Source: Bacteroidota bacterium
GTDB lineage: Bacteria; Bacteroidota; Bacteroidia; Bacteroidales; P3
Direction: 5' to 3'
Length of the DNA stretch: 64,000 nt
Assembly (NCBI GenBank): GCA_023415495.1
Contig: JAEZKK010000023.1
Coordinates: 124,001-188,000, forward strand
Below, piece by piece: positions 34,580 through 44,099 of this stretch. The notes below the pieces were generated by a model. That model saw nothing but the letters and a program-made list of their open reading frames with translations, was not told the DNA's origin and did no database searches. The position numbers were made by a program, and so were the translations under genes. The first letter of the stretch is position 1. Every line of letters starts with the position of its first letter.

Positions 34580-35701
34580 TTAATACTGAAAATCTATTAC
34601 AAGTAGTTCTGATATAGAGCCTATTCTATATTGTGGTCCCCAAATTCCCAAACCAGAGGATACGTAGTAATGAGTATTGGTCTTTTTCTTATATCCAAAA
34701 GGAAGCTCATACATAAGTTTCTCTATAATATTCACAGGAAAGAATTGACCATTATGAGTATGACCAGAGATTTGAATATCTATATTTAATTTTTCAGCCT
34801 CTGAGAGATTATATGGCTGGTGATCTAATAGAATGGCAGGAAGATTAGCATTTAATTTCGTAACTATTTCTTTTAAATCCTTTCTTAAACGGCTGCTCCT
34901 ATCTTTTCGCCCAATAATATAAAGGCTATTATCTATAATAACACTTGAATCCAATAAGACTCCAACATTAGCTTTGCGTAAGAAGTCAAAGTTTCTTTCT
35001 TTACCCTCTCCATAATAATCGTGATTTCCACTAACAGCATAAACTCCAAATTTTGTTTTGATGCTTAAAAACTCTTCATCCATTTTTTGAGACTCTACTG
35101 GATGCAAATTTCTATCTACGATATCTCCGACAAAAAGAACTAAATCCGGATTTTGATAATTAATCAGTTCTACGTATTTCTTAAACTTATTCTTATTAAT
35201 ATCATGACCAAGATGTAAATCGCTTGCAGCTACAATCCTTATGCTTTTTCCAAGTTTAGGCTTATTAGACTCAAGGTTTAATTTTGTAATTTGTGGATTA
35301 TTAAATCTATAATTGCCTATAATTAAACTAATCACTATTATCCCAGCACCAATTCCAAAAGCATATAATCGTGTTTGTAAAAACAAATCGTTAGGTAACT
35401 TTATCCAGAAACGATCAATCAGGGAATAAATATCTATCAATACAAATAGCAGGAAGAGATAGATTAGAATAATAAAAAAAGTATATGATATAAAATAAAG
35501 GATATTTGCTAATTGAGAGTGAAGTGTATCCCCATAGCTTAATGTATAGATAAATAATCCAAAAAGCGTTATTGAGCTTATTAGATAAATCCATTTACCA
35601 ATTTTAAAATCACCGAGTATTTGAAATCCTCTTGTACTTATATAACTCAATAAAATTCCAAAAAAGATAATTAATACTAATATAAATCCTATGTTTTTCA
35701 T
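34580..35701 (-). CDS. Membrane-anchored metallophosphoesterase (YkuE/YaeI-like)
   Basis: 373 residues. Four hydrophobic segments in the first 140 residues (about 4-20, 35-55, 68-100, 113-133) are followed by a calcineurin-like phosphoesterase domain with the metal-binding motifs SDLHLGHD, FVGDIVDR, SGNHDYYG, LDHQPYN and SGHTHNGQF. The family includes YkuE/YaeI, described as acting on UDP-2,3-diacylglucosamine or unidentified phosphoesters. The substrate here is unknown. The catalytic domain should face the outside or the cytoplasm depending on the number of helices. Confidence 0.85.
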   Translation of the reverse strand: MKNIGFILVLIIFFGILLSYISTRGFQILGDFKIGKWIYLISSITLFGLFIYTLSYGDTLHSQLANILYFISYTFFIILIYLFLLFVLIDIYSLIDRFWIKLPNDLFLQTRLYAFGIGAGIIVISLIIGNYRFNNPQITKLNLESNKPKLGKSIRIVAASDLHLGHDINKNKFKKYVELINYQNPDLVLFVGDIVDRNLHPVESQKMDEEFLSIKTKFGVYAVSGNHDYYGEGKERNFDFLRKANVGVLLDSSVIIDNSLYIIGRKDRSSRLRKDLKEIVTKLNANLPAILLDHQPYNLSEAEKLNIDIQISGHTHNGQFFPVNIIEKLMYELPFGYKKKTNTHYYVSSGLGIWGPQYRIGSISELLVIDFQY

Positions 35702-35711
35702 TCTCTTAGTT

Positions 35712-37613
35712 TTAATTATTAATGTAGATTAAACCATTTTTAAAAGTCAAAATCTCTTTATCTATCATATCTCTTATAATAGGAATAATAATTTCTTTTC
35801 TTCCAAACTCATTATTGTCTGAAAAATATGAAATTTGTTTTGGTGAATACTCAAGCGATTCAATTATTTTTTCTTCAATTGATTTTCTATTTGTTTTAGC
35901 TCTTTTGTTAAGGCAATTATCGCATTTATTGCAAGAAATAGAATTAATAGAGAAATACTTTAACAAGTACTCTTGTCTGCATTGATCGCTATCTATATAA
36001 TTTATTATTTGATTTGCCTTTTTTATATTTATTTCTTTCATCCTATGGTACGTCTCTTGAGATAAGGAAAAATTTGAATCAGGCAATCTGTTTTCTAAGA
36101 ATAGTATTTGTGGATTCTTGCTCTTTTGGTCAAAATATAGTATTTCGTATTTTTCTAAGGTCATTAAGCTTTTATGTATTGAATCCTCTGTTTCATAAAT
36201 TAACTTGGATATATCTCTTTCGTTAATATTTACAAAGTCTATCATAATAAAAGGATAAAGACGAATTAAAGTTATTAATAAGGGCTCGTAAGAAGGGTGT
36301 TGAGAAATAAAATTATATAAATTAGGTTTTGAGCATATTATCTTTACTTTTGAAAATGTATTAAGGTTTTCAACAACAGAAAACAATTGTGAGGTCTCCA
36401 TTATCTTAATTGCATTTGCTACAATATAAGGTTGGTAATTATAAGTATGTGAAAACTCTAAAATATCCCAATTAAATCGTCTATCCTTACCAGTTGAAAT
36501 AGGAACATTACAATAATTACCAATAGCATTATATATTTTTTTAATACTATCAAGTTCTGGATATCTGTTTCTTGTAAAGCTAATCAATTCCTTTTTATCA
36601 TTATCATTATAAAGTAAAACACAATAAGACTTTTGTCCATCTCTTCCTGCACGTCCTACTTCCTGAAAATAATTTTCTATACTTTGAGGTATGTCGTAAT
36701 GAATAATAAATCTTACATCTGGCTTATTAATCCCCATTCCAAATGCAGTAGTGGCAACAATCACTCTGGTTTTGTTTTCTATCCAATAATTTTGGTTGTG
36801 ATTCCTCTCGGCCATTGTCATTCCTGCATGATACGCCATAGAGGAAACATTGTGATTGTTTAATAAAGCATTTATTATGGTAGCTTTATTCCTCGACCTT
36901 ACATAAATTATTCCTGATCCTTCAATTCTTTCTAATATCTTAATAATTTTGGCAATTTTATTATTGTCATATTCGTAATATGCAGCGTATATTAAATTAT
37001 TTCTCTCAAAACTGGAAGTGAAAAATCTAAAAGGACTTTTCATTAGTTTGGAACGGATATCTACTAAGACTTCTTCTGTGGCAGATGCAGTAAGGGCTAA
37101 TAATGGAATATCAGGATGATAATCTCTGATGTCGATAATTTTCATGTAAGATGGTCGAAAATCATATCCCCATTGAGATAAACAATGAGCCTCATCTACT
37201 ACGATGAAGCTAACCTTCATTTTTTTAAAATGAGATATAAATGTTTCGGAACTGATTCTTTCAGGTGATATATAAAGTAGTTTTATCTTTGAATAAAGGC
37301 AGTTATTAAGAATTACTTCAATTTCACCCTTAGACATACCCGAACATATATACTTAGCCGCAATTCCTCTTCTTTGTAAATCTTCTACTTGATCAATCAT
37401 TAATGATATTAGGGGAGAAATAACTATACAAACACCTTTTTTGATTAGGGCAGGCACTTGGTAACAAATACTTTTTCCCCCACCAGTTGGCATTAAACCG
37501 ATGGTATCGTTATCAGACAAAACTGAGGATATGATTTCTTCTTGATTTAATTTGAATTCTTCATATCCCCAGTATTTCTTAAGTATATTTAATGGTGTTA
37601 AGCTCTCAGACAT
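35712..37613 (-). CDS. recQ: ATP-dependent DNA helicase RecQ
   Basis: 633 residues. Walker A MPTGGGKSICYQVPAL, DEAH-box VVDEAHCLSQWGYDFRPSY, motif VI QEVGRAGRDGQ and the RQC zinc-binding cysteines (CRQEYLLKYF, CNKCDNC, near 540-565) are all present. The 3'-5' helicase acts in recombination and fork repair. An HRDC domain, common at the C-terminus of RecQ, is not evident; instead a short wedge-like region follows the zinc site. The start overlaps the rfbC stop by one base (TGATG). Confidence 0.93.
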   Translation of the reverse strand: MSESLTPLNILKKYWGYEEFKLNQEEIISSVLSDNDTIGLMPTGGGKSICYQVPALIKKGVCIVISPLISLMIDQVEDLQRRGIAAKYICSGMSKGEIEVILNNCLYSKIKLLYISPERISSETFISHFKKMKVSFIVVDEAHCLSQWGYDFRPSYMKIIDIRDYHPDIPLLALTASATEEVLVDIRSKLMKSPFRFFTSSFERNNLIYAAYYEYDNNKIAKIIKILERIEGSGIIYVRSRNKATIINALLNNHNVSSMAYHAGMTMAERNHNQNYWIENKTRVIVATTAFGMGINKPDVRFIIHYDIPQSIENYFQEVGRAGRDGQKSYCVLLYNDNDKKELISFTRNRYPELDSIKKIYNAIGNYCNVPISTGKDRRFNWDILEFSHTYNYQPYIVANAIKIMETSQLFSVVENLNTFSKVKIICSKPNLYNFISQHPSYEPLLITLIRLYPFIMIDFVNINERDISKLIYETEDSIHKSLMTLEKYEILYFDQKSKNPQILFLENRLPDSNFSLSQETYHRMKEINIKKANQIINYIDSDQCRQEYLLKYFSINSISCNKCDNCLNKRAKTNRKSIEEKIIESLEYSPKQISYFSDNNEFGRKEIIIPIIRDMIDKEILTFKNGLIYINN

Positions 37614-38161
37614 CAGTATTCAAATGGAGAATTAAAATCTTTAAACAATGGGTTATTCAAATCTCTTTGGGAAAGGATTGGATTTTCTACTCCCCAATCA
37701 ATCCCTATTGTTTCATCGTTCCAATAAATTGCTCCTTCAGATTCTCTATTATACACATTAGTACATTTATATGTAAAAATAGTATCATCCTCAAGGGTTA
37801 TAAATCCGTGAGCAAAACCTTCAGGAACGTAGAACATTCTTTTTGATTCTCCATCTAATTCAACAGAAAAGTATTTGCCATAAGTTGGAGAATTCTTTCT
37901 AATATCAACAGCATAATCTCTTACCCTCCCTTGAAAAACTCTTACCAATTTCCCTTGAGCAAAAGGGGGCTTTTGGAAATGCAAGCCCCTTATTACACCT
38001 TTTGAAGATTTTGATTCATTATCTTGAACAAACTCCATATCCAAACCATTGGCAAAAAATCTCTCTCTATTATAGGATTCAAAGAAATAACCCCTTTCGT
38101 CTCTAAAAACTACAGGTTCAATAATTACAAGTCCTTCTATAGGAGTTTTAATTATCTTCAT
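37613..38161 (-). CDS. rfbC: dTDP-4-dehydrorhamnose 3,5-epimerase
   Basis: 182 residues, the standard RmlC length. The cupin enzyme converts dTDP-4-keto-6-deoxyglucose to dTDP-4-keto-rhamnose. Family motifs are VFRDERGYFFESYN, GVIRGLHFQKPP (containing the catalytic His) and YVPEGFAHGFITLEDD. It is unusual that rfbA, rfbB and rfbD are not beside it; it sits instead between lpdA (12 bp upstream) and recQ (1-bp overlap) in the dnaA run. Confidence 0.94.
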   Translation of the reverse strand: MKIIKTPIEGLVIIEPVVFRDERGYFFESYNRERFFANGLDMEFVQDNESKSSKGVIRGLHFQKPPFAQGKLVRVFQGRVRDYAVDIRKNSPTYGKYFSVELDGESKRMFYVPEGFAHGFITLEDDTIFTYKCTNVYNRESEGAIYWNDETIGIDWGVENPILSQRDLNNPLFKDFNSPFEY

Positions 38162-38173
38162 AAAAGAATTATA

Positions 38174-39559
38174 TTATCCGTGAATAGCTTTATTGTAAGC
38201 AGCCTCAATAGCTTCCATTATTCCTTCACTCATTGTTGGGTGAGGATGAACTCCATTGATTATATTATGAGCTTTAATTCCGTTTTCTCTTGCAACTACT
38301 GCTTCTGCAATCATTTCTGTAACATTATCACCAATTAGGTGGCATCCTAATAACTCATCTGTTTTAGAATCTATAATTACCTTTACAAACCCATCTTTAT
38401 TTCCAGAAGCGGAAGCTTTACCTGAAGCCATAAACATAAACTTACCTATTTTAATTTCTTTTCCACTCTCTAAAGCTTTTTCCTCAGTAAGCCCAACTGA
38501 TGCTATTTCAGGAGAAGTATAGGTACAACCAGGGATATTCGCATAATTGATAGGTTGAGGTTTTTCTCCAGCTATTGCTTCAACACAAATAATAGCTTCT
38601 TTTGAAGCAACATGAGCTAAGGCTGGTCCATGAACAATATCTCCAATAGCATATACTCCATCAATATTAGTTCTGTAATAATCGTCTACAATTACCTTTG
38701 TTCTTTCAGTTTTAACTTCTACTTCTTCTAATCCAAGGTTTTCAATATTAGTACTTACTCCAACAGCAGAAAGAACTATATCAGCCTCAATTATCTCATC
38801 TTTCTTTTTGCCCTTAACGTTAACTAATAGCTTTTCTCCGCTTTTGTCAACTGATTCAACAGAAGTAGAAGTCATAATTTTCATACCCATTTTTCTAAAT
38901 GATCTTTGAAGTGCAGCTGAAACTTCTTCATCTTCGTTAGGAACAATTCTTGGTAAAAATTCAATTAAATGAACCTTTGTTCCCATACTTTGATAGAAAT
39001 ATGCAAATTCAGAACCAATTGCTCCCGAACCTACAACGACCATCGTTTCTGGTAAAGAAGGAAGAGTCATTGCTTGGCGATAACCTATAATTTTACTTCC
39101 ATCTTGAGGTAAATTATCCAATTCTCTTGAACGAGCACCTGTTGAAAGTATAATATGATTAGCTTCGTAAACTTCTTTTTCTCCAGATTTAGAAACTACT
39201 TCAACTTTCTTATCCCTTAATAATTTGCCTACTCCTTCTATTACGTCGATATTATGTTTTTTCATTAAATATTCAACACCCTTGCTCATATTTTCAGCAA
39301 CTCCTCTACTTCTTGAAACAATTGCTTGCATATCAGCCTCTCCATTTGCTTTTATTCCATAACTATCGCTATGGTTTATATAATTAAATACTTGAGCAGA
39401 TTTTAAAAGTGCCTTGGTTGGGATACATCCCCAATTTAAACAAATTCCTCCAAGATTTTCTCTTTCAACAATTGCAGTTTTAAATCCAAGTTGTGAAGCT
39501 CTAATAGCAGCAACATAACCACCAGGTCCTGCTCCAATTATTAATATATCGTATTTCAT
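38174..39559 (-). CDS. lpdA: Dihydrolipoyl dehydrogenase
   Basis: 461 residues. The FAD- and NAD-dependent E3 enzyme reoxidises dihydrolipoamide in 2-oxoacid dehydrogenase or glycine cleavage complexes. The FAD motif GAGPGGYVAAIRA is at residues 9-21. The redox disulfide is Cys40-Cys45 in GGICLNWGCIPTKALL, and the C-terminal His-Glu pair is in HPHPTMSEGIMEA. No lipoyl domain precedes it. No other complex subunit is nearby. It lies 28 bp after dnaA and 12 bp before rfbC. Confidence 0.95.
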   Translation of the reverse strand: MKYDILIIGAGPGGYVAAIRASQLGFKTAIVERENLGGICLNWGCIPTKALLKSAQVFNYINHSDSYGIKANGEADMQAIVSRSRGVAENMSKGVEYLMKKHNIDVIEGVGKLLRDKKVEVVSKSGEKEVYEANHIILSTGARSRELDNLPQDGSKIIGYRQAMTLPSLPETMVVVGSGAIGSEFAYFYQSMGTKVHLIEFLPRIVPNEDEEVSAALQRSFRKMGMKIMTSTSVESVDKSGEKLLVNVKGKKKDEIIEADIVLSAVGVSTNIENLGLEEVEVKTERTKVIVDDYYRTNIDGVYAIGDIVHGPALAHVASKEAIICVEAIAGEKPQPINYANIPGCTYTSPEIASVGLTEEKALESGKEIKIGKFMFMASGKASASGNKDGFVKVIIDSKTDELLGCHLIGDNVTEMIAEAVVARENGIKAHNIINGVHPHPTMSEGIMEAIEAAYNKAIHG

Positions 39560-39587
39560 AATAATCTATTTTATTCTGTTTTAATAT

Positions 39588-41015
39588 TTAGTCATTAAAC
39601 TTTTTTTCTAATTCATCTACAAAGCTTTTAAAATCCTTGTCTGTTTCATAATGTTTTTCAACTTGGTTGCATGCATGCAATACTGTTGCGTGATTCTTCT
39701 TTCCACATTGAGAACCTATTACAGTCAATGAATTTTTTGTAAGCTTTTTTGCAAAATACATCGAAAGCTGCCTGGCTCTAACTATCTCAAATTTTCTTGT
39801 AGGAGAATTAATCTTATCAACAGGCAGATCAAAATAATCACATACTACTTTTTGAATATAATCTATAGTTAATTCCCTCGCATTATTCTTAACGAATTTA
39901 TCTATCATTTGTTTTGCAAGGTCAATAGTTATTGTTTTTTTATTAAATGAACTTTGTGCAAGTAGAGAGATTAAAGCTCCTTCTAATTCTCTAATGCTTG
40001 AATTAATATTATAGGCTAAATACTCAATTATTTCATCACCCATTTCAATTCCGTCCTTGAATAGTTTTGTTTTAAGAATTTTAATTCTTGTTTCTACATC
40101 TGGATTCACTAAATCACAACTCAGTCCCCATTTAAGTCTGGATATTACCCTTTGTTCGAAATCAGCTAATTCAATTGGGGTTTTGTCGGAAGTAATTACT
40201 AATTGTTTGCCATTAGAATGTAGGGTGTTGAATATGTGGAAGAATGCTTCTTGAGTGCTATTTTTCTTTGCAAAGAATTGAATGTCGTCAATTATCAAAA
40301 GGTCAATCATTTGATAAAATTGCATGAAATCATTCTTTGAATTATTCATTATTGATTGAGTATATTGTTGGAAAAACTGTTCCGCAGAAACATATAAAAC
40401 TGTTTTGTCAGGGAAATTCTTTTTTGTTTCAATTCCTATTGCATGTGCCAAATGAGTTTTACCAAGTCCGACTGAAGAGTAAATAAATAAAGGATTAAAA
40501 GAGCTTTTTCCTGGATTTTTACTTACGGCATAACCAGCACTCCTTGCTAAACGGTTACAATCTCCTTCAATAAAATTTTCAAAGGATAAGTTATCGTTTA
40601 ATTGAGAATTGATTTTAATTTTTTTAAGCCCAGGTAATATAAATGGATTAGGAAAATCCTTTTGATGAGAATTATTAATATTTACAGGAACATTTACTGG
40701 CTTGTTGTATGTAGCAGATTTATTAGATGATGGTTGAAGAGTGTTATTAGGCACTCCTGAGTCAATTACATAAGAATAAAGAAGCTTAGCATCAGTCCCA
40801 ATAACCCTTCGAATAGTTTTTTTTAGTAAATCCACATAATTCTCCTCAAGCCATTCGCAAAAGAATGGGCTAGGAACTTGAATGGTAAGTATTTTATTCT
40901 CTAATTGAAGTGGTTTTATTGGTTCGAACCATGTTTTGTACATATATTCATTGTCAAGAGCATCCTTAAATACATTAAGGCATTCTTTCCATACGTCCAC
41001 ATGATTTCTTTGCAT
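39588..41015 (-). CDS. dnaA: Chromosomal replication initiator DnaA
   Basis: 475 residues. Domain I (1-85: MQRNHVDVWKECLNVFKDAL) binds helicase-loading partners, domain II is a short Ser/Asn-rich linker, and domain III is the AAA+ ATPase with a GLGKTHLAHAIG-type Walker A and LLIIDDIQF Walker B. Domain IV carries the DNA-binding signature CGKKNHATVLHACNQV. It heads a seven-gene minus-strand run. The gap upstream holds DnaA-box-like sites, including one directly before the start. Confidence 0.97.
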   Translation of the reverse strand: MQRNHVDVWKECLNVFKDALDNEYMYKTWFEPIKPLQLENKILTIQVPSPFFCEWLEENYVDLLKKTIRRVIGTDAKLLYSYVIDSGVPNNTLQPSSNKSATYNKPVNVPVNINNSHQKDFPNPFILPGLKKIKINSQLNDNLSFENFIEGDCNRLARSAGYAVSKNPGKSSFNPLFIYSSVGLGKTHLAHAIGIETKKNFPDKTVLYVSAEQFFQQYTQSIMNNSKNDFMQFYQMIDLLIIDDIQFFAKKNSTQEAFFHIFNTLHSNGKQLVITSDKTPIELADFEQRVISRLKWGLSCDLVNPDVETRIKILKTKLFKDGIEMGDEIIEYLAYNINSSIRELEGALISLLAQSSFNKKTITIDLAKQMIDKFVKNNARELTIDYIQKVVCDYFDLPVDKINSPTRKFEIVRARQLSMYFAKKLTKNSLTVIGSQCGKKNHATVLHACNQVEKHYETDKDFKSFVDELEKKFND

Positions 41016-41019
41016 AGTT

Positions 41020-41393
41020 TGTTGATAGTTTAAAAATTAGACATTATATATATATTGTAAGACTTCTTGCATTACAAAGACAAAATTAGACAAAAGAAAA
41101 AACAAGTCTAATAAATTTATTTCTTTGTCAATTCAAATTTATTTATATATAAACCTTGTTCAAGGTAAATCCATTATGAGGACAAAGTTTAAATGGTTTT
41201 CATTTCATGGAGTTATCAACAATTCAGAATAAAAATAATGAAGAGCGGGCAATATAAGTATTTTTTATTTAATACAAAAATCTAAATCTAATTTTATTGT
41301 TTTTTTTATCAACATTAAACCTTTAAGGAATTAGTATGAATATCAATCATTAGAAAAAGTGTTTACTCGATTGGCATGCTTTTTTGTGGAAAA
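41020..41393. other. Candidate replication origin (oriC) next to dnaA
   Basis: The 393-bp non-coding, very AT-rich gap between dnaA and yigZ. DnaA-box-like 9-mers: TTATCAACA at 41213-41221 and 41306-41314 on the plus strand, CTATCAACA at 41020-41028 and TTTTCCACA at 41385-41393 on the minus strand. The consensus is TTATNCACA, so each is one or two bases off. Genes to the left run mostly on the minus strand and those to the right (43-57 kb) mostly on the plus strand, as expected around an origin. No ORF or RNA gene is seen in the gap. Confidence 0.55.
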
Positions 41394-41408
41394 AAATATC
41401 GAATCAGA

Positions 41409-42020
41409 TTAAAACTCTTCAATAAATTTTATTTCTACCTTTTCTAAATCCCTAAACTTATCAACAATTTTCTTTTGCTCATTTTTCCTAACACAAAACT
41501 CCAAATAACATTCCAAATCAAAATTATGATTCTCTTGAATAAGTGAATATTCTTTTAGTATTCTCATTACATCATTCATTGAAGAATAATCAAAACTAAT
41601 ACTATACCTATTCATAATAGTTTTGGTTACAATAACTGAATTCTCAAGCAAATCTATTGTTGCTTGCTTATACGCATTAGTTAATCCCCCAACACCAAGT
41701 TTTACCCCTCCAAAATATCTAATTACAACAACTAATATATTGGTAAGGTCTTTTGAAACTAATTGCCCATAAATTGGTTTACCCGCACTATATGATGGTT
41801 CCCCATCATCATTCATCCTAAATTCTTTTTTATCGAAACCCAATATATAAGCATAGCAATGATGCCTTGCATCATAATACTCTTTCTTTACATTATTAAT
41901 TATCTCCTTTGCCTGTTCTGAACTTTTTATACTATACCCAAGGGAAATAAATTTACTTCCCTTTTCTTTATACATCCCTTTTGACTCCCCTTCTATTGTA
42001 TAATATATATCATCCATCAT
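41409..42020 (-). CDS. YigZ/IMPACT family protein
   Basis: 203 residues, normal for YigZ. The N-terminal UPF0029 domain shows KEKGSKFISLGYSI, ARHHCYAYILG, DDGEPSYSAGKPIYG and VVVIRYFGGVKLGVGGLTNAYK, which are the signature of the family. A C-terminal domain with an EF-G-like fold (about 135-203) follows. The eukaryotic relative IMPACT regulates translation via GCN1; the bacterial role is not established. It starts with two ATG codons, either of which is possible, 25 bp after ribD. Confidence 0.9.
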   Translation of the reverse strand: MMDDIYYTIEGESKGMYKEKGSKFISLGYSIKSSEQAKEIINNVKKEYYDARHHCYAYILGFDKKEFRMNDDGEPSYSAGKPIYGQLVSKDLTNILVVVIRYFGGVKLGVGGLTNAYKQATIDLLENSVIVTKTIMNRYSISFDYSSMNDVMRILKEYSLIQENHNFDLECYLEFCVRKNEQKKIVDKFRDLEKVEIKFIEEF

Positions 42021-42045
42021 TATTTATACTTTCAAAACAAAATAA

Positions 42046-43095
42046 TTACAAGTAAATTCTGTTTCTATAATTCAAAATATAATTATCTGCATAATCCTCT
42101 CTTGAACTAAGATAAACATCTTCAATATTACAAGCTCTTAAACCTTTATGAAAGAATTTGTTTCCAACCAAAACATTTGCCTCGTCCCATAAATTTGAAT
42201 TAATAAAACTCTCCAAAGTATTTTTACCACCTTCTACAATAATACTCTTAACCTTAATGCTATGAAGATAGGAAAGCAATTGAGGTATAATATTATCATT
42301 AAAATCTAATTTATAATAAATCAAATTTTCATCCTCAATATGATTTTTTTTAGAATTAAAAATTATGGTTTTCTGCTTCTTATCCATTACTTTATAATCT
42401 TTAGTTATTTCAAGGTTTCTGTCAATAACTAATCGTAAAGGATTCTTACCCGAATAATACCTAATATTTAAATTAGGATTATCATTGATAACTGTATTCT
42501 TGCCAACTAACATAGCATCCTCAAAAGCTCTTTGTTTATGTACCCACACTCTTAGATTATCATTGGTTATCCAATAAGATTTTACCTCCTTCTCTCTTTC
42601 AATATCCATATATGAGTCAAGAGTTTGTGCCCATTTAAGGGTGATATAAGGTCTCTTGAGGATATGTGAAGTAAAAAACCTCTTATTTATTTCCTTACCC
42701 TCTTTTTCTAATATTCCAGTAATTACTTCAACTCCTCCATCTCGAAGTATTTTGATTCCTCCTCCAAATACTTTTGGATTAGGGTCGAAATTTGAGATAA
42801 CAACCTTTGGAATCTTCTTTTCAAGGATTAAATTTGCACAAGGAGGAGTCTTGCCGTAATGACAACAAGGCTCAAGACTTACATAAATTGTGCTTTTCTC
42901 TAATAAGGATTTGTCTTTAACAGAATTAATTGCATTAACCTCTGCATGAGCCTTCCCATATTGCTTATGAAATCCTTCGCCTATTATTTTCCCATTATAA
43001 ACAATAACACATCCAACCACAGGATTAGGGCTAACCCTTCCGCTCCCTAATAAAGCAAGCTCAAAGCAACGTTTTATGTATTTTTCCTCTTCCAT
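42046..43095 (-). CDS. ribD: Riboflavin biosynthesis deaminase/reductase
   Basis: 349 residues. The N-terminal deaminase (about 1-145) has the zinc ligands His50 and Glu52 (KAHAEVNAI) and Cys77 and Cys86 (LEPCCHYGKTPPC). The C-terminal reductase (about 148-349) starts RPYITLKWAQTLD and has IIVEGGKNTLESFI. It performs the second and third steps of riboflavin synthesis from GTP. The remaining rib genes are not nearby. It has a TAnnTTTG box upstream and precedes yigZ by 25 bp. Confidence 0.94.
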   Translation of the reverse strand: MEEEKYIKRCFELALLGSGRVSPNPVVGCVIVYNGKIIGEGFHKQYGKAHAEVNAINSVKDKSLLEKSTIYVSLEPCCHYGKTPPCANLILEKKIPKVVISNFDPNPKVFGGGIKILRDGGVEVITGILEKEGKEINKRFFTSHILKRPYITLKWAQTLDSYMDIEREKEVKSYWITNDNLRVWVHKQRAFEDAMLVGKNTVINDNPNLNIRYYSGKNPLRLVIDRNLEITKDYKVMDKKQKTIIFNSKKNHIEDENLIYYKLDFNDNIIPQLLSYLHSIKVKSIIVEGGKNTLESFINSNLWDEANVLVGNKFFHKGLRACNIEDVYLSSREDYADNYILNYRNRIYL

Positions 43096-43114
43096 TCTAA
43101 ATTCAATAAAAGTA

Positions 43115-43122
43115 CAAATTTA
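43115..43122 (-). promoter_or_regulatory. -7 element TAAATTTG for ribD
   Basis: TAnnTTTG on the minus strand, 19 bp before the ribD ATG. Confidence 0.5.
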
Positions 43123-43176
43123 AGCATTTTTCTCCGAAAGGGAATTGAAAACCTAATTCAGGAAAGAAAAAACTAT

Positions 43177-43184
43177 TATTTTTG
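43177..43184 (+). promoter_or_regulatory. -7 element TATTTTTG for prmC
   Basis: TAnnTTTG, 17 bp before the prmC ATG at 43202. Confidence 0.6.
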
Positions 43185-43201
43185 CAAATAAAAAACACTC
43201 T

Positions 43202-44056
43202 ATGAGAATTCCCTCCAATAGAATCAAGGATATTAAACGTTTTGCAATTAATGAATTAAAGGATATTTATTCTGAAAATGAGATAAAGATAATGATAAGT
43301 CAATTAATCTCTCATTTCACTTCCTTCGACAATATCCAACAGTTAATATCTGAGGACAAAACAGTATTGGAGTCAGACCTTTTAAAGCTCAACTTCGCCA
43401 TAAAAGACCTTAAGCATAATAAACCCTTACAATACATAATAGGATTTAGTGAATTTTATAATCTAAGAATAGGCCTAAGAAACAAAGTCTTAATTCCGAG
43501 GGGGGAAACAGAGGAATTGGTCGATTTGATAATAAAAGAGAATAAGGATAGAGAGGGTTTAAAGATAGTTGACCTTTGCACAGGGAGCGGAGCAATTGCT
43601 TTGGCTCTCAAAAAGAATATTCCAAGCGCTAATGTATGGGCTGTTGATAATGATATTAATGCAATAAATCAAGCAAGGGAGAATTCCCAAACTCTTGGCA
43701 TAGATATAAATATTTTAGAGCAAGATATTTTGAAACAAGGGTTTACTACGGAGAAATTTGATATTATTGTTTCTAATCCACCCTATGTTATGGAAAAAGA
43801 AAAGCAATTAATGAAAGAAAATGTATTAGATTACGAGCCTCATCAAGCTCTTTTCGTTGAGGATAATAACCCATTAATTTTCTATAAGGCAATTGAGAAA
43901 TTTTCTCAAACAAATCTAAACCCAAAAGGCAAGGTTTACTTAGAAATTAATGAAAATCTCTCAAAGCAAACCTCAGATTTATTTAAATTAGGGAGTGTAG
44001 AGGAGAGGAAAGATATTAATTCCAAAGACCGTTTTGTAATTGTTCGATTTTCTTGA
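43202..44056 (+). CDS. prmC: Release factor glutamine methyltransferase
   Basis: 284 residues. PrmC/HemK methylates the glutamine of the GGQ motif in RF1 and RF2. An N-terminal helical domain (about 1-85) precedes the SAM-binding Rossmann domain with VDLCTGSGAIALALK, and the catalytic motif SNPPYV lies near residue 197. LIPRGETEELVDLI is the family's substrate-binding segment. It ends 43 bp before element C. Confidence 0.94.
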   Translation: MRIPSNRIKDIKRFAINELKDIYSENEIKIMISQLISHFTSFDNIQQLISEDKTVLESDLLKLNFAIKDLKHNKPLQYIIGFSEFYNLRIGLRNKVLIPRGETEELVDLIIKENKDREGLKIVDLCTGSGAIALALKKNIPSANVWAVDNDINAINQARENSQTLGIDINILEQDILKQGFTTEKFDIIVSNPPYVMEKEKQLMKENVLDYEPHQALFVEDNNPLIFYKAIEKFSQTNLNPKGKVYLEINENLSKQTSDLFKLGSVEERKDINSKDRFVIVRFS

Positions 44057-44099
44057 TTTTTTTCTTTCAAATTTTACTTCGTAATTCATTTATTTTGCG

